A DNA stretch of 64,000 nt from assembly GCA_037042185.1 (NCBI GenBank), contig JAXQJY010000024.1:682001-746000 (forward strand), read 5' to 3'. The notes beneath the pieces were generated by a model. That model was not told the origin of the DNA and did not search any database. It saw only the letters and a program-made list of their open reading frames with translations. Of this stretch, positions 21,431 to 34,466 are shown in pieces; the first letter of the stretch is position 1; the number at the start of each line of letters is the position of its first letter. The stretch comes from Sordariomycetes sp. S80-01Y (lineage: Eukaryota > Ascomycota > Sordariomycetes). A program made the position numbers and the translations under genes.

Positions 21431-21843
21431 TAACGGTCGGGAGGGCACGGTTTGGGATTTTCAGACACCAACGACGTTTCTGCTGTTGGCAGTTGACCGG
21501 TCGGTGCTCACTTTGGCAGGATTTCTTTGCTAGTGCACGCATTGCGCCAGTCGAGCTCTGCTGGCTGCCGCTTGGTTATGGGCGCACTACATTGTCGATA
21601 CGCAGCATTACTGCAGCTTGGAGTCAAGGCGTTCCGGATAAGCTTAGACATCTCACGGAATCTATTTTGTGTATCCACGAGTCTCAGACGACAAACGAAG
21701 GAACCCCCTAACCCGCCATGTTGCACGCTTCTGACCATCACGCCCCAGCTCCAAACATTTTCACATCAAGCACAGCACACACCAAAACCAACCCACGCCA
21801 GCGCCCAGACCTGCCTCGAGTAGTTGATACCAAAGTCAGTCAT
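21431..21843. other. Convergent 3' region of MIS14 and SEC14
   Basis: Short intergenic stretch expected to hold both 3' untranslated regions. Nothing else seen. Confidence 0.6.
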
Positions 21844-23012
21844 CTACGCAGCAGCGGGCTTGGCGTCGGTAGCCTCGCTCTTCTCGGGAGCAGGGGCCGA
21901 CTCCACACCGTCAGTAACTTCGGGCTTCTCAATCTCACCGGCCTCGTTCTTGATCGTCGTCTCATCGGTCTTCTTCTCGTCCTTCTTCAGCTCCCACTTG
22001 GCAGGCTTGGCGAACTCGGCCTCGCGCCAGGGGCCGGCGTCGCTGTCCTCACAGCCACCCTCACACTCACAGGTACCGCCGAACTCCTTGGGCAGGTTCT
22101 CGGCCGGCACCTGCTGCAGCAGCTCGCTCTTGTAGCCAGAGCCCAGGATGTGGATCTTCTTGGCGGTGACGGGGTCGAGCCATCCCTTGACGACGGACCA
22201 GACGGTGGAGAAACCCCAGGGCGCGTTGATGAGGTACATCTTGCCCAGGCGCTCGGGGTAGTAGTTCTGGGAGACGACGGAGGCTTGGCGCACGTAAGAG
22301 TAGACGGAGGGGACCTTGGTGATGGTCACGCCCTTGAGGTCCATGATGGTGCAGCAGGTCTCGAGGAGGGAGCCGACCTTGCGGGAGCAGGCGGGGAGGC
22401 GCGGGTCGGAGACGCGCTCGTACTCGACGGCGAGGTTGGTGAGCATGCGTTCGGCCGACGTGATCTTGTACATGGCGGTGAGGTCGATGCCGCCCAGGGT
22501 CTCAATGTAGAGGGGGCGACCATCCTGCTTCGTTAGCTGGGGCAATGGCCAAGAGCCATACTATCGTACCTTGTCGGTCTTGTGGTAGAACTGCTTGTAG
22601 TACTCGCGGATCTGCTCCTTCTCAGGGTAGTCCCAGACCGGGACGATCTCGTCGAGCTTGGTGTCCTTTCGCCACTTCTCACAGTCGGTGAACCTGACTT
22701 GTTAGCCTTGTCTTCGTTCCTCGGAGCGGCAGCCCTACATCTGCTTGGACAGGTTGACGTCAAACTTCCTTGCACGCAAGAATCGCAGCTGTTCACGATT
22801 CGTTAGCCGCGCGTTCCTTCTCAGGTCGAACAAACACCGCGTACCAAAGTCAGGGTGTCCAGACGGTCAGTGTAGCCCTCCGACTCGAGCATCATCCGCA
22901 GCTGGTGGACCTGGGCAATCTGCTGTTCCGTCAGGTGGCCGGGGTGGCCGTCCTGGGGCTCTGCGGCCGTGTAGGGGAAGTCATAGTCGTCGTATTTGGG
23001 GTTGATATCCAT
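21844..23012 (-). CDS. SEC14: Sec14 phosphatidylinositol/phosphatidylcholine transfer protein
   Basis: Four exons (23012-22845, 22788-22739, 22693-22570, 22524-21844) encode 340 residues; introns are 56, 45 and 45 nt. The N-terminal CRAL-TRIO-N part has [13 protein letters not shown] and [11 protein letters not shown], the second exon being only 50 nt. The lipid-binding fold follows, with [46 protein letters not shown] and KIHILGSGY, all diagnostic of Sec14 itself rather than the plant-like homologues. FGGTCEC closes the fold. The last 60 residues are a charged, low-complexity tail rich in Lys, Glu and Ala. Sec14 exchanges PI and PC and keeps Golgi lipid signalling compatible with secretion. 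It is divergent from the MRX10-like gene, 410 nt away. Confidence 0.95.
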
Positions 23013-23422
23013 GGTGGGGGATGTTGGGGGGTGATGACGCGGAAGGTGTAAAAGTCCTGGGACGGAAAGAAGGGGAGAAGGGGATGTTGTTTGGATTAGG
23101 GGTCCAGGGTCTCGACACGGAAAAAGAGAGGTCGAGGTCGAGGCCAGGTCTGCGTTGTCCGGTCAAAGGTTCCCCTCGAATCTCCCGCCGTCGTCGATCT
23201 GGTGGGGCTTCACCAGCTCTGCCTCCAAATGACTGCCAAGCTTTCGTCACAGGAGTGGACTAGCGCCGGCAGCGGCTTCCAGCACCCGCCGGGCACGTGC
23301 TGAGTCACGGGTGATAAGCCGCGAGCCGATCCTTATCGCATCATCTCAATGCTCCCACTCTGGCAGAGCACATTCCTGACCGGTCACCCAAGCAGGAAAC
23401 TGCATGGCGACGATATGCCACC
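23013..23422. other. Divergent promoter region of SEC14 and the MRX10-like gene
   Basis: 410 nt. It holds a CACGTG core near 23293 and two upstream ATGs (23404 and 23415) just ahead of the MRX10-like start. Confidence 0.6.
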
Positions 23423-23472
23423 ATGAGGCCCTCTCCCCCGCGGATAGCCTTCAATGTCACTCGGCAGTTTAA
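23404..23472 (+). other. Candidate upstream ORF overlapping the MRX10-like start
   Basis: ATG at 23404 opens a frame of 22 codons plus stop (TAA at 23470-23472) in the +1 frame relative to the main gene, running past the main ATG. A second ATG at 23415 encodes only three residues, and its TGA (23424-23426) overlaps the main ATG as ATGA. It acts only if transcription begins upstream of 23404. Confidence 0.4.
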
Positions 23473-24673
23473 CCAGACCGTTGCAACGGGCCCGAGGCCG
23501 TGGCGTGCCTTTCACCTAACGGCCGCGGCCTCGATGCCTAGAAGGAGAAGCTTCTTCACCTCGAATCCCTACCTGAGCCAAAACGGCACCGATTCGTCCA
23601 AAGACTCAACAGGCGACAAGAGCAATGAGAGGCCACGAACCGCGCAGGCTCAGGCGAAGCGCAAGGTCACGAGATCCGCGTCTGCGAAGAACTCCCTGCG
23701 AAGGGTAGCCATGATTGCGCAGTCCCCCAAGCGGCCGAGAGACGTCGGCGAGGGCGAAGAGGACGACAGCACGAACCTGATCAGCGCGACCTGCGTGGCG
23801 GAGACTTTCAAGATGCCGCTGGTGCTGGATATTCTCTCGTCGCACGGGTTTGCCATCAACCCCGACGGGACGGACTTTGACGCCAACGAGGTTGTCCACG
23901 CGCGCGGCGTCAACGGCGGAGACATCTTCGTCTTCCCCTCCGGAACCATTGTGACGTGGTCGCTTCCACCGGACGTCGTAACGCGACAGTTACTGCGAGC
24001 GGCGGAGGAGCCTCACGCAAAGCACCTTCGTGAGCTCGAAGACCTTGAGTTCACGACCGACACGACGCGAGAACTGAGCACGATGAAAGGCGACATCGTC
24101 GTGCTTGGCACCAAGAAGGAGTCTCAAGACGGCGACACCCTGGATACGACCCTCGCCAAGGTTGCCTTCTCCTCCGGCCTCGCACGCAGCACCAAGCTCG
24201 CCGTGCTGGAGAGCGCCCTGACGAATTACTTCGAGTCCACGCGCGAGATCCCGCACATCCTCGGCCGGGGCGCGGGCTTCCCCTTCGGTCGCCGCTTCAT
24301 CCTGCAGAAGACGGGGGAGCTCCTGGGCCTGCGGGCGCGGTTGAACCACTACTCGGAGCTCACAGACTCCCTCCCAGACATCCTGTGGGATTCGAGGAGT
24401 GAGCTGGGCTTAGAGGGGTATTACGAACAGGTCGGGCGGGCTTTGGATGTCAACGTCAGGATCAGAACGCTGAACCAGAAGATGGACTACGCGAACGAGA
24501 TCGCCAGCGTGCTGCGCGAGATGTCCAGCGAGCAGCACGGGACGAGGCTCGAGGTGATCATCATTTTGCTCATTGCTGTGGAGGTCATCTTCGAGGTGAG
24601 GAGGATCGTTATAGAGTGGCACCAGGAAAAGGAGCTGGCGAGGCAGGTCAAGGCCGATCTGGAGTCGCGGTAG
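23423..24673 (+). CDS. MRX10: Mitochondrial DUF155/RMND1-family protein (Mrx10-like)
   Basis: A single exon of 416 residues starting at a good-context ATG (GCCACCATG). The N terminus is rich in Arg, Ser and Ala with almost no acidic residues, as in a mitochondrial presequence. From about residue 110 it matches the DUF155 family: FKMPLVLDILSSHGFAINPDGTDFD, GDIFVFPSGTIVTW and a basic/acidic helical region with RREIPHIL-like sequence (REIPHILGRG) and ILQKTGELLGLRARLNHYSEL. Near the C terminus, VIIILLIAVEVIFEV is a transmembrane helix (about residues 376-394), typical of the family. Human RMND1 and yeast Mrx10 are inner-membrane proteins needed for mitochondrial translation. The related cytosolic Rmd1/Sif2-type proteins lack such a presequence, which favours the mitochondrial member. 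Confidence 0.85.
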   Translation: MRPSPPRIAFNVTRQFNQTVATGPRPWRAFHLTAAASMPRRRSFFTSNPYLSQNGTDSSKDSTGDKSNERPRTAQAQAKRKVTRSASAKNSLRRVAMIAQSPKRPRDVGEGEEDDSTNLISATCVAETFKMPLVLDILSSHGFAINPDGTDFDANEVVHARGVNGGDIFVFPSGTIVTWSLPPDVVTRQLLRAAEEPHAKHLRELEDLEFTTDTTRELSTMKGDIVVLGTKKESQDGDTLDTTLAKVAFSSGLARSTKLAVLESALTNYFESTREIPHILGRGAGFPFGRRFILQKTGELLGLRARLNHYSELTDSLPDILWDSRSELGLEGYYEQVGRALDVNVRIRTLNQKMDYANEIASVLREMSSEQHGTRLEVIIILLIAVEVIFEVRRIVIEWHQEKELARQVKADLESR

Positions 24674-25238
24674 AAGGACCGGATGGCGTCCAGGATTACT
24701 GATCTGTGACTGAGACTTAAACATCAGGAGACATAGTTGATACCCTACTCTGTACAATAGAATAGCAATTGAGCGTTCTTACACGATTGAAACTACCCCC
24801 CCTGATCTACGGGACCCAGTGCCCATGGCCACCGTGCATGACGTTGAATGGTACAAACGCAGACATTCTTTTTGAGGTCTATTAAAGAGGCAAAACGGCC
24901 AATAATCAAATCCATCCATCACACATCGAAGAAGCACCCGAGGCACAATGGCACTCTCACTGAGAGAGGAACTCCCCGTGCGCGTCCCGTCCAAAACGCC
25001 CCTCAATTGATCCTGTATCGTCGAGCCCCTTTTCCTGGCCCGCATCAACGTCGACAGGTGCGATGACTTCGCCCCTGGCGCCATTGTCTAATGTGTTGCC
25101 CTTGACTGCGATGCTATCCCTGCGGCTGTTGGCGGCAACGTCATTGACAACGACATGACGGCCGGGCCCCCGGACGCTGCTGCCAAATACTGTTCGTTCT
25201 TGTCTCGTGTCGCTCATCTTCTCCGGCTCTGTCGGTGC
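24674..25238. other. Convergent 3' region, no gene seen
   Basis: Between the stops of the MRX10-like gene and the Q-rich gene. Short antisense frames here show no domain. Confidence 0.6.
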
Positions 25239-27867
25239 CTATCTCGACGGGGGCTGTCCCTGCTGTCCCGGCATTGTAGGGACCGGCACAGGCGTTTGCC
25301 TTTGCCCTCCATTCACACTACCCGTTGGTGTCGGCGTCCTCTGGGCTGGGACCTGTTGCGGCCTGCCGCCGAGACCGACACCTTGCAGACCAGATGTGCC
25401 GGGCTGTGGTGAGATCTTATCCGTAAACTGCGCAGACCGTTCTTGCGCGGCAACCCGAGCCTTGGCTTGCTCGAGGATCCGCTGCTGTTGAGCTTCGGGG
25501 ATGACGGTCGAATAGCCGAGCGATTGGCTCTGGGGCTGGGGGGTGCCGCCGCCCTGTTGCGAATACCTGTTCCCCTGGTTCGGCGTCCCAAACCGCTGCT
25601 GATCCATGTTAGGGCTCTGGCTGAACGCCTGGCGATGCATCTGGGGGCTCATGTGGCTCTGGTGAGAAGACGGCCTCTGCTGCATCCCTTGACCGCCATT
25701 CATATAGCCCTGATTAGGGGTGCCCGGCTGCTGCTGCTGCTGCGAATAGCCTTGTTGATATCCCTGAGGGTATCTAGCGTTAGGGGTTCCCTGTTGGGGC
25801 TGGTACTGTCGTTGCTGCTGTTGTTGCTGGCCGTTGTAGCCCTGCTGCATGTTTTGATGACCGAAAGGGGTTTGTTGCTTTGCGAGCTGGGTGGCGTACT
25901 GGCTGGGGAAACCGTTCGGGCGAGAGTACTGGTTCATTTGGGGCGTGCCGCGGTTGCCGGAAGCGGGAGGAGGGAAGTGCCCGGGTCGCTGATAGTTGGG
26001 CGTTTGATTAGGACGGAAGAATTGGTTCTGCTGCTGAGACGGCGGCCGCGTAGGGGTGCCATACTGCTGCTGAGGAGTATGGTATTGGGTGCCATATGAT
26101 ATGCTTGGCGTGCGTTGTGGGAGTCGAGGTTGGGCTTGCGCCGCCTGCTGCTGCGCTCGCAACCTAGCCTGGACAGCGGCGTCGTCCTCGTCCATCACGC
26201 CCTTGTACTGGTCCGTGGTGATTTGGACCTTGGTGCTGATGAGGAGGTCGTCAAGTTGGTCGCCGTTGAGCTTGGCAACGGCGTAAGGCGGGAGGGTCTT
26301 GACAATGAGGGACAGTTGGGCCTTGAGCATCTGGTACGTCGCTTGCTCGTCCTCGGAGACCTCAGGGCCAGCGGTGGCCAGCATATCGCCGTTGACAGGG
26401 TCGCTGGTCTGGCGGTTCTGCGAGTTTGGCAGGTTGAGGTTGCGGATGCGCTGGTAGGAAGCGAGCGTCTCGATCATGTCACTGACCTCGTCCAGGATCT
26501 CGTCCACTTCCTTCTCCGTGTCGTCGCGTTTTGTGCCCATGGCGTCCTCGAGCGAAGGGTCGACGACGTGGTCATCCCACTTGTCGATAGCTTCTTGGAT
26601 CGCCTTCTCATCAACCTCCACCACGCCGTCGGAGCCGTCTTCGTCCTCACCATCGTAGTACTCCACCTCAATCATGTGCTGGAAGCTCTGCTGTCCAGCC
26701 TGCTGCCACCACAGCTTGCCGGCGATATTCGATGGCACGACGGCAGCCGAGTCGTCCTTACAGGGCGCAAAACTCGAAAAGGCACCGCGAAAGAGGGCCT
26801 CCATTTCCGATACCTCGACTTCGGCGGTCGATGGCTTCTTCCCCGCCAAGCTCTGCTGACGCTCATGCTTCTTCTCCTTCGCGCTTGCGCTGGGCGTTGC
26901 ATGGCTGTAGTCGAGATAGTGGCCAGCTGAGAGCTTCTGGCTAAAGTACGAGTTTTGGCGGTATTGCGACTTGTCCGTCAACTCGGGGTGGTAGAAGTCG
27001 AGCTGGTTGCCCTTCGCAGACGTCTTAGGTTGCTTGGGCGGTTGCAGCGGCGGCAATGACTTGGGCGGCGCAAAAAGCTCTCCCAACGTCGGCGCTCTGT
27101 CCTGAGAGCTCGAAGCCGCCACCCGACTCAGCGTTACGCCTGCCGGCAACTGGATCTCGGACACGTCCACATCCGGTGCCGCTTGTAGGCTCGAGAACAA
27201 GCGCCGTTCTTGAGGCGCATTACCGACCAGCGAAAGGACTGAGCGCGTGCCTGCGCTGCCGGATATGTCCTCGACGTGATCGCTCACGCGCCCATTCGGC
27301 GCTTCGGGGTAGGCCTCTTCGCGTCGCAGCAGGAGTATCGACTTCTTCTTGAAGTCCAGGACCTGCCGTATCGCTGCCTGGATGGTCTCGCGCTTTTCGT
27401 CCTCGGAGGATTCGATATCTTCCAACCTCTGCACGATGGCGATCAGGACATCATCTTCGAAATCCTTGAGTTGGCGGTAGGCGTTCGCGAGAACCTTGTC
27501 CTCGATACTCCGCGCCGCGGGTGGCTCGCTGGACTTCTGCCTCTTCACGTCGGGCTCGTCATCGGCCGTTGCATCGAGTAATGGCCTCTTCAAGAGCGGC
27601 GGTTCGAGGTCGAAGCTAGATACCCAAACATTAATCCCGGCTCCCCAAAGCACACGGAGGAGTGCGCGCCAAAAGACGGCTAGCATACCTTTTCAAAGCC
27701 TCAAAACACCGCTCAACCAATTCCTTCTGGTCCTGCTGCGCTGTCGCGCCTGTGTCGTCTCCCTCAATGCTGTCGCGTTTCCTCTTGCCGGGTGCGACGG
27801 CAGCACTGGGGTCGAGTCCGTCGGGTGAGTGATTCCCATTCGCAGCCATGGCGGCCGGTTGCGCCAT
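25239..27867 (-). CDS. Large Q/N/P-rich nuclear protein, unidentified
   Basis: Two exons (27867-27689, 27615-25239) encode 851 residues; the 73-nt intron has a GTATGC donor and CTAG acceptor. Residues 1-60 include a nuclear localisation-like GKRKRD. Residues 60-480 hold several ordered blocks: a helical stretch (EDDVLIAIVQRLEDIE), then PTLGELFAPP, LDFYHPELTDKSQYRQNSYF, MEALFRGAFSSFAP and GKLWWQQAGQQSFQHMIEVEY, then an acidic helix and YQMLKAQLSLIVKTLPPYAVAKLNG. Residues from about 510 to 790 are dominated by Gln, Pro, Tyr and Asn and look prion-like and disordered; the end is Pro/Gly-rich. The mix suggests a chromatin or transcription cofactor, but I cannot name the family. It is convergent with the MRX10-like gene. 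Confidence 0.8.
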
Positions 27868-28843
27868 ATCGAAGGAGTTGCGTCGCGGGTGGTGCGTCGC
27901 GAGACTCGTCGAGGCCGTGGGGTGAGGGTGCCGGTGCGGTCGCGGTTGGTGATGCAGGTCGTGGTGGTTGAAATTTGGCGTCGGTCTATGTCGCGATACG
28001 CGGTATGGAGATGCAGCGGTTGAGGTGCAGTCTCTCCGCTGCTCACTTTGGGACGGTGCAGCAACTCAGATGAAGCACAGCACCACAGCCGAAGAGCAAA
28101 TATCGATCATTGACAGGCGGGAAAATGATGGGCAGCAGAAGGACACGATGACCAAAAGTGAGCAAACGAGGGAAATGGAGGGCGGCGAGGCTTCGCGGAA
28201 TCTGTCTGTCTCTGTCCACTGAGTCTGGCACTGCCAGTGGTGCCTGTGCTGGGGGCTGCGTGCAGGTGCGTGTTAAACTCGCCCTGGCACCGCGCTAGTG
28301 CACTTTGGGCGTTCGCCTTAAGATTGTCTGCACGTGATATCTTGAGTTCTCGGCGGCCATCGCCTAAAGCCAGTCTGGATCAATAATATACGAATCGGTT
28401 GATTTTGTGATCTGGAATCGTTTGGTCACCCCCGATGGGAGCTTCTGTGATTGTGGGAGTCAGCTGTGGTGAATGGCGCTAGAGTCACCGTAGTTCCATG
28501 TTGAAAGCCCCCGTGGAAGCATCCAGTGAGGCGACCAGACGAGTCTGTCGATGAGGACTTGTCGTGCAGTTGTCTCCGCGGGCTTCTGGTAGAATAGGCT
28601 GCCATCATGGCGTTCAAACAATTTCTAGATAGGTTGCAGCGGGGGCGGAATAAACATCTACTAGCGACTGGTATTCAAATTCAAGGCAGTGGTTGCTATA
28701 GACTCATAAGACAGTACACTCCCTCCGCTGTGGCAACTCGTGCCCGTATTCCCTCATGCTTCTGCGATTCCGCGGCCACCTCTCTACTTGCGTTCTTCGC
28801 GACGCTTCGCTTCGATTATCAACACAAGACTTGATGTATCAGA
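27868..28843. other. Intergenic promoter region, no gene seen
   Basis: Upstream of the Q-rich gene and downstream of PEP4 (both minus). It holds CACGTGAT at 28331-28338. Confidence 0.6.
28331..28338. promoter_or_regulatory. CACGTGAT octamer
   Basis: E-box-like site 464 nt upstream of the Q-rich gene start. Confidence 0.3.
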
Positions 28844-30086
<1,243 letters not shown>

Positions 30087-33000
30087 GGTGACGGCGCAGC
30101 TTGTTCAATCCTCTGGTAGAATGGAGTGAAGACTTGATGACAACCAACAGCGACGCAGGTTGTTGATGGATGATGGAGCTTGAGCTTGTGTGATGATGGA
30201 TGGATGGGATTGGGGAAGGGATGCGGGAGCTCGATGGGGTGGCGCCTGTTATCGGTGACGTGAGACCTTCGAGGCCTGGTGATGACTGAGCCACTCGCTG
30301 GTTGCTCCTTCCTCACTGGCTCCAGCCAGTCTCGTGCCACCGCGGCAACGGACCAAGGTCTCTCCGCCCAGTCATGACGCATGCAGCGTCGCAACCAAGG
30401 ACACGACAGGGCAACCATTGCCTACCAATCAGGCTACCGTTCCCGATGGCGGTCATTAACTTTGCGATATCGACTTCTCCTTCTCTGCCTTGGAGTCGAA
30501 GGCGATTTGGGCACGGTCCTGTAGCAAACCGGCAGCATTGTCGACCTCGCCAACCGCCTGCTCTCCGTGTCACAGAGCGGCCCAGTGGAGAGCTCGCCCG
30601 GAGCTCGGAGCTCCAGCCCCAGTTCCGAGCCCACTGATGAGCATTAGCGTCATCAGATAGGAATACCTTTCTCGAGAGCCTCTGCTTCAAAGACCAGAGA
30701 GTCCTATCAGGCTGTCAAACAAATAGAATAGCGAGGTTCTCCTTGTCTGTTGCTACCTTGAACTCAACTTCAGCAGAGCTGGCGGAGCAGCTGCCCACGA
30801 GGCTGATATAGAGACACTCTAGAGGGTGTAGGGCGGCCATCTAACGTGAGTGAGCCAGCGAAAGCAGCGGGATATTGGTCATTATATCCATGAAAGTGCG
30901 TGTGCTTCAGATACAGCAGTTTCAGGGTCCTTTGTTAGGCCCTTCGAAGCATCCGGAGGCAATGCTATGAGCATCAGCTGCAACCGCCGGTCGACTTTCC
31001 GTGCAGAGGCAGACTGTGTTCCGCATTTGTGTTCCAGTGTCATTGTCTACTCATGAGAGCTATAAATCTTGCAAGTCGCCTCCATGTTGGCCATAATGGA
31101 CACGCTTGTCCCAGGACTTTGGTCTTGCTACTGTACGTGTTCCCATGCGTTCGTTGTAGTCCCATCTCCGTTGTCGTTCTGGAGACTTAGAATCCGTCAT
31201 CCATGTCGTTAAATCAGGGCGTCTGTGGCCACGTTACTTTGATGCTTTGGGTATGTATTTTGCTCCTGTACCTGTAGATAACTGAGCACTATGTTGGGTG
31301 CCATCCCAAGGCCTGGGTGAGAGTGCGCCAATGTCAACAGCGAAATCGCGTTTATCATTATCACAAAAGTGAGAAGATCGGAGCGTCAACTCCCGATGAA
31401 TGGTTTCAGAAGACAGAAGCTGAAGGGGGCGTATACTACGACTCGCCATTCCATGTGAATTGGAAGGCAACGAGAGGATGGCGAGTTGAAGGCAGGCAGG
31501 ACTAGCAGCTGCGATGAGTGGTAGCCAGAGCTGGATGGCATTTAGCTTAGCATAAGTTAGTAGTTAAGTCAATAGAGAATGTTCTATGAAAGGAAAGAGG
31601 AGCCTAGCCACATTTCACAGAGCGTCAACCAAGAGAAATGTATCGGCAGAAAGACCCTCATTGATTGTTGAGTAACGACATCAGGGCGGGACGGTGGAAA
31701 CAGTGCTGCGGTCCTCAGCATGCCATCGTAACCTTAAATTGGAATGGAAAGAGAGCTTGCCAACAATGAGGGGATTATAGACCCAAATGCACATACCTTT
31801 GGAGAAAGAGAGCCATAATGGACCATCGCAATGTTGCTTGAACTACCTTAGACATGGCTGGGATGATGTGAAGGGAGCTGCACTTCGCCTCAAGCCACGG
31901 TCCGTGGCAGCGTGTCTGCGTCAAAATGCATGCTTACTGAGTATTGACAGTGCCGGCTGATTACCTCGTCGCCCAAGGGCTTGGGCGTCGCAGGGAAGAT
32001 AACGGGCACCAACGGACCTGATCAATTACTAGCAAGAGTCGACGTCGCGTCAGAGAACGGATTGCGTTATGTAGAAACAACCCGTGCATTGTGCAATGCT
32101 TAATCAATTTAGACCCAACAGTTAAGCTTCAGGTACCAGCGGTGGATAGCAACGAGGCGGAAGCTTCCAATACGAGCTCCCTTTAGCACAAATGGGGCAC
32201 CTCAGAGACTCAATCTCGATGCTTGAAGAGGAACCGCTGCGCCTCTTCGGAACGGAAGGGTCAGATTTTAATCATTCAGGAGAAGCAAGACGTGCAGCTT
32301 GATTGTCCGGGAATCTCGGGCGCAAGCGCAAGGGACCGGACCGTGCGTGCGTACGGGCATCTGACAGAAATATCTTGATGGCATTCGTCGGCGCACGTTC
32401 AAGGAGTCATTGCTCTTCGTTGCTCGTCAAGATGAAATCCAATGTTGAATGTTGCAGCCTCTCAGGCATCAAATTGTGTCACGGCTGGCAAAATAACATT
32501 CGCGTCAAGGTAAGACAGGACAAGCCGTCCTGCATCCCGCATCCGATGCTTCGCTGAAGCCGAGCAGAGCCTCGCCGTGTTTCGGGCATTCAATGCAAGG
32601 ACTTTGCGGACTGTCCAGGTCATGGCGTCATGCGCAGCAAGAACACGAGAAGCCGTCCAGGGACCAGCTCTTTATGACTTTGGACTGGGGATAGCCTCAT
32701 GTTGAACACCCAGGCCACCGACGACCCAATTTGGGAGGTGAATGCCGGACAACTGGTCGACAAAGGAAGATATTAAATGACGGTGATGGCTCAGGAGGCT
32801 CCTCACGCTCTGCCTCGTCTCAAATCTGTGACCACGGCCTAGCTTGGCGGGTTTCAAGGCAGACTGGAGTCTGCCACTGTCTGACCGCCGTCACGATCTT
32901 TGTTGGCGATCAGGTATGGAGATATCGATCTGAGACCCAGTTTTATGCTTGTGCAATTGTGAACAGTTTGTGCATCCTCATATGCAATCGCCGTGGAATG

Positions 33001-34466
33001 CCCGTGAGATCCGGCCGCGAGCTTGCATTTCGATCATTCTCGACTCGCGAACGCGCGTTCGGGTTGCAGGATGCCGGTGCTGACGATAAAAACACTTCTC
33101 AGCCGATCACATGAAAAATCCTCTCACGGCTACCCTCAGCCTTCCCACATCTAGCATGCAAAGCTACACAGCTGCTAACATCAATGCTATCATTCTGCGG
33201 CGTTCCGTCGTGAGGTCATGCGGCGGCCTGCACAATTCCAAGACGAGGTTGCACAGCAGCAGAATTGCTGAGTTGGGCTTCGTGGACGATCGCTGTGAAC
33301 GCTTGTGCTAGCATTAATGGTGTGTGCAGCGTTTAATTGCTGTGGAGCAGACTGAAACGACAAGTTCCCAGACGGTACTCGCGACGTTTGCCACCGCGAA
33401 TCAAGCGGTGCGCTGCTCTGCCAAATGTTAAGCTTGACCTGCCCTTCCGCACATCACTGTTAACGCGCGCTTTGACACCGTCCACGTATCGGCTACTTGG
33501 CTCCCAGCAAATCAGGCACAGGTCGTGACAATGCCCCTGACAGGATGCCTTGTTCCTGCAGGTCTCGACTGCAGCGGGTGATGCTTTCTCGGCCAATAGG
33601 CGCGATTCATTCCAGTCCTCGCGCGTACATTGGCTGGCGTGGCTTGCGGTGGAGCGGGTCTCCCGACAGGGGGAAGCAGGGGGTAGCGGGAAAAGCAGTC
33701 AAGGAAAGACCAGCTCCCGAGCCTGCTGAATGCGTGGTGAAGCAGCGGCTGGAGGACCTTCCAGTGGACCCAGCCGCCCAGTAAATCCCAAATTTCGCTC
33801 GCGGTTGCAGCGTGGCAGGGCAGGAGCACCGGCGCGGCGTCTCCCTCTCTCCTTCCCTCAATCCCAGTCCCAGACTTTCTCCTCCTTCCCCCGGTCTGCC
33901 GTCGTCTCGTCTCGCTTCGCTCCTCCCCTTTCAACAAAACAGCCACTCCCTCTCATTCATTGAGACGTCGTTCGTTCCAGTCCCTCCTTTTGCAATCTCT
34001 GCAACCTCGAAACCGCAGGCCTCGTCAACCAGCGAATGCCTTCCACACTCCTTCGATAGTGAGAAGAGCATCACAGCACCCCGTTGCGCTATCGACTTGC
34101 CAACCTCGACAACCACAGAAGTGGGCTTTGGCCTCGACAAAACAAAGAGCGTAGCAAGCGATCGCGACTCACGACCGCTGCGTTCTCTCGTCACGCGAAT
34201 TCGCTCGTCCGCTGTGGCCCCAGTTGTCTAGAGAAGCTGGATACACCGAGCTCTTGCACGGACGCGTTTTGACAAAGCCGCCTTTGTCCTTCGATACAAA
34301 GGCGTGCTCTTTTCGGCTTGGCTATTTCTGGTAGCCTTGGATTTTCTTCTCTCCCAGCAGAGATTAATTCGACATATCGTCGACTGGATCGAGCTCACCG
34401 ACTCCGCCGCGTCGAGCTGGTTTTCATTTCGTACTTTCGCTCATCAACTCCACAACCAACTTCATC
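30087..34466. other. Long gene-free stretch, less GC-rich in the middle
   Basis: 4.4 kb between divergent PEP4 and the WSC sensor. About 30700-33400 is visibly richer in A and T than flanking genes, without long open frames (the longest plus frames are about 110-127 codons and lack domains). I see no terminal repeats, transposase or reverse-transcriptase motif. The last 700 nt are pyrimidine-rich and suit the WSC promoter and leader. Confidence 0.55.

Noticed and set aside
21718-22536. 272-codon plus-strand frame opposite SEC14
   Set aside because: Mirror frame of the SEC14 last exon; the minus strand carries all conserved motifs.
31317-31505. 62-codon plus frame with a protein-like tail
   Set aside because: Isolated, no neighbouring exon or domain, and not supported by a plausible promoter or splice sites.
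30700-33400. Decayed transposon in the gene-free gap
   Set aside because: No terminal repeats, target-site duplication or recognisable coding remnant could be seen, so no element is called.
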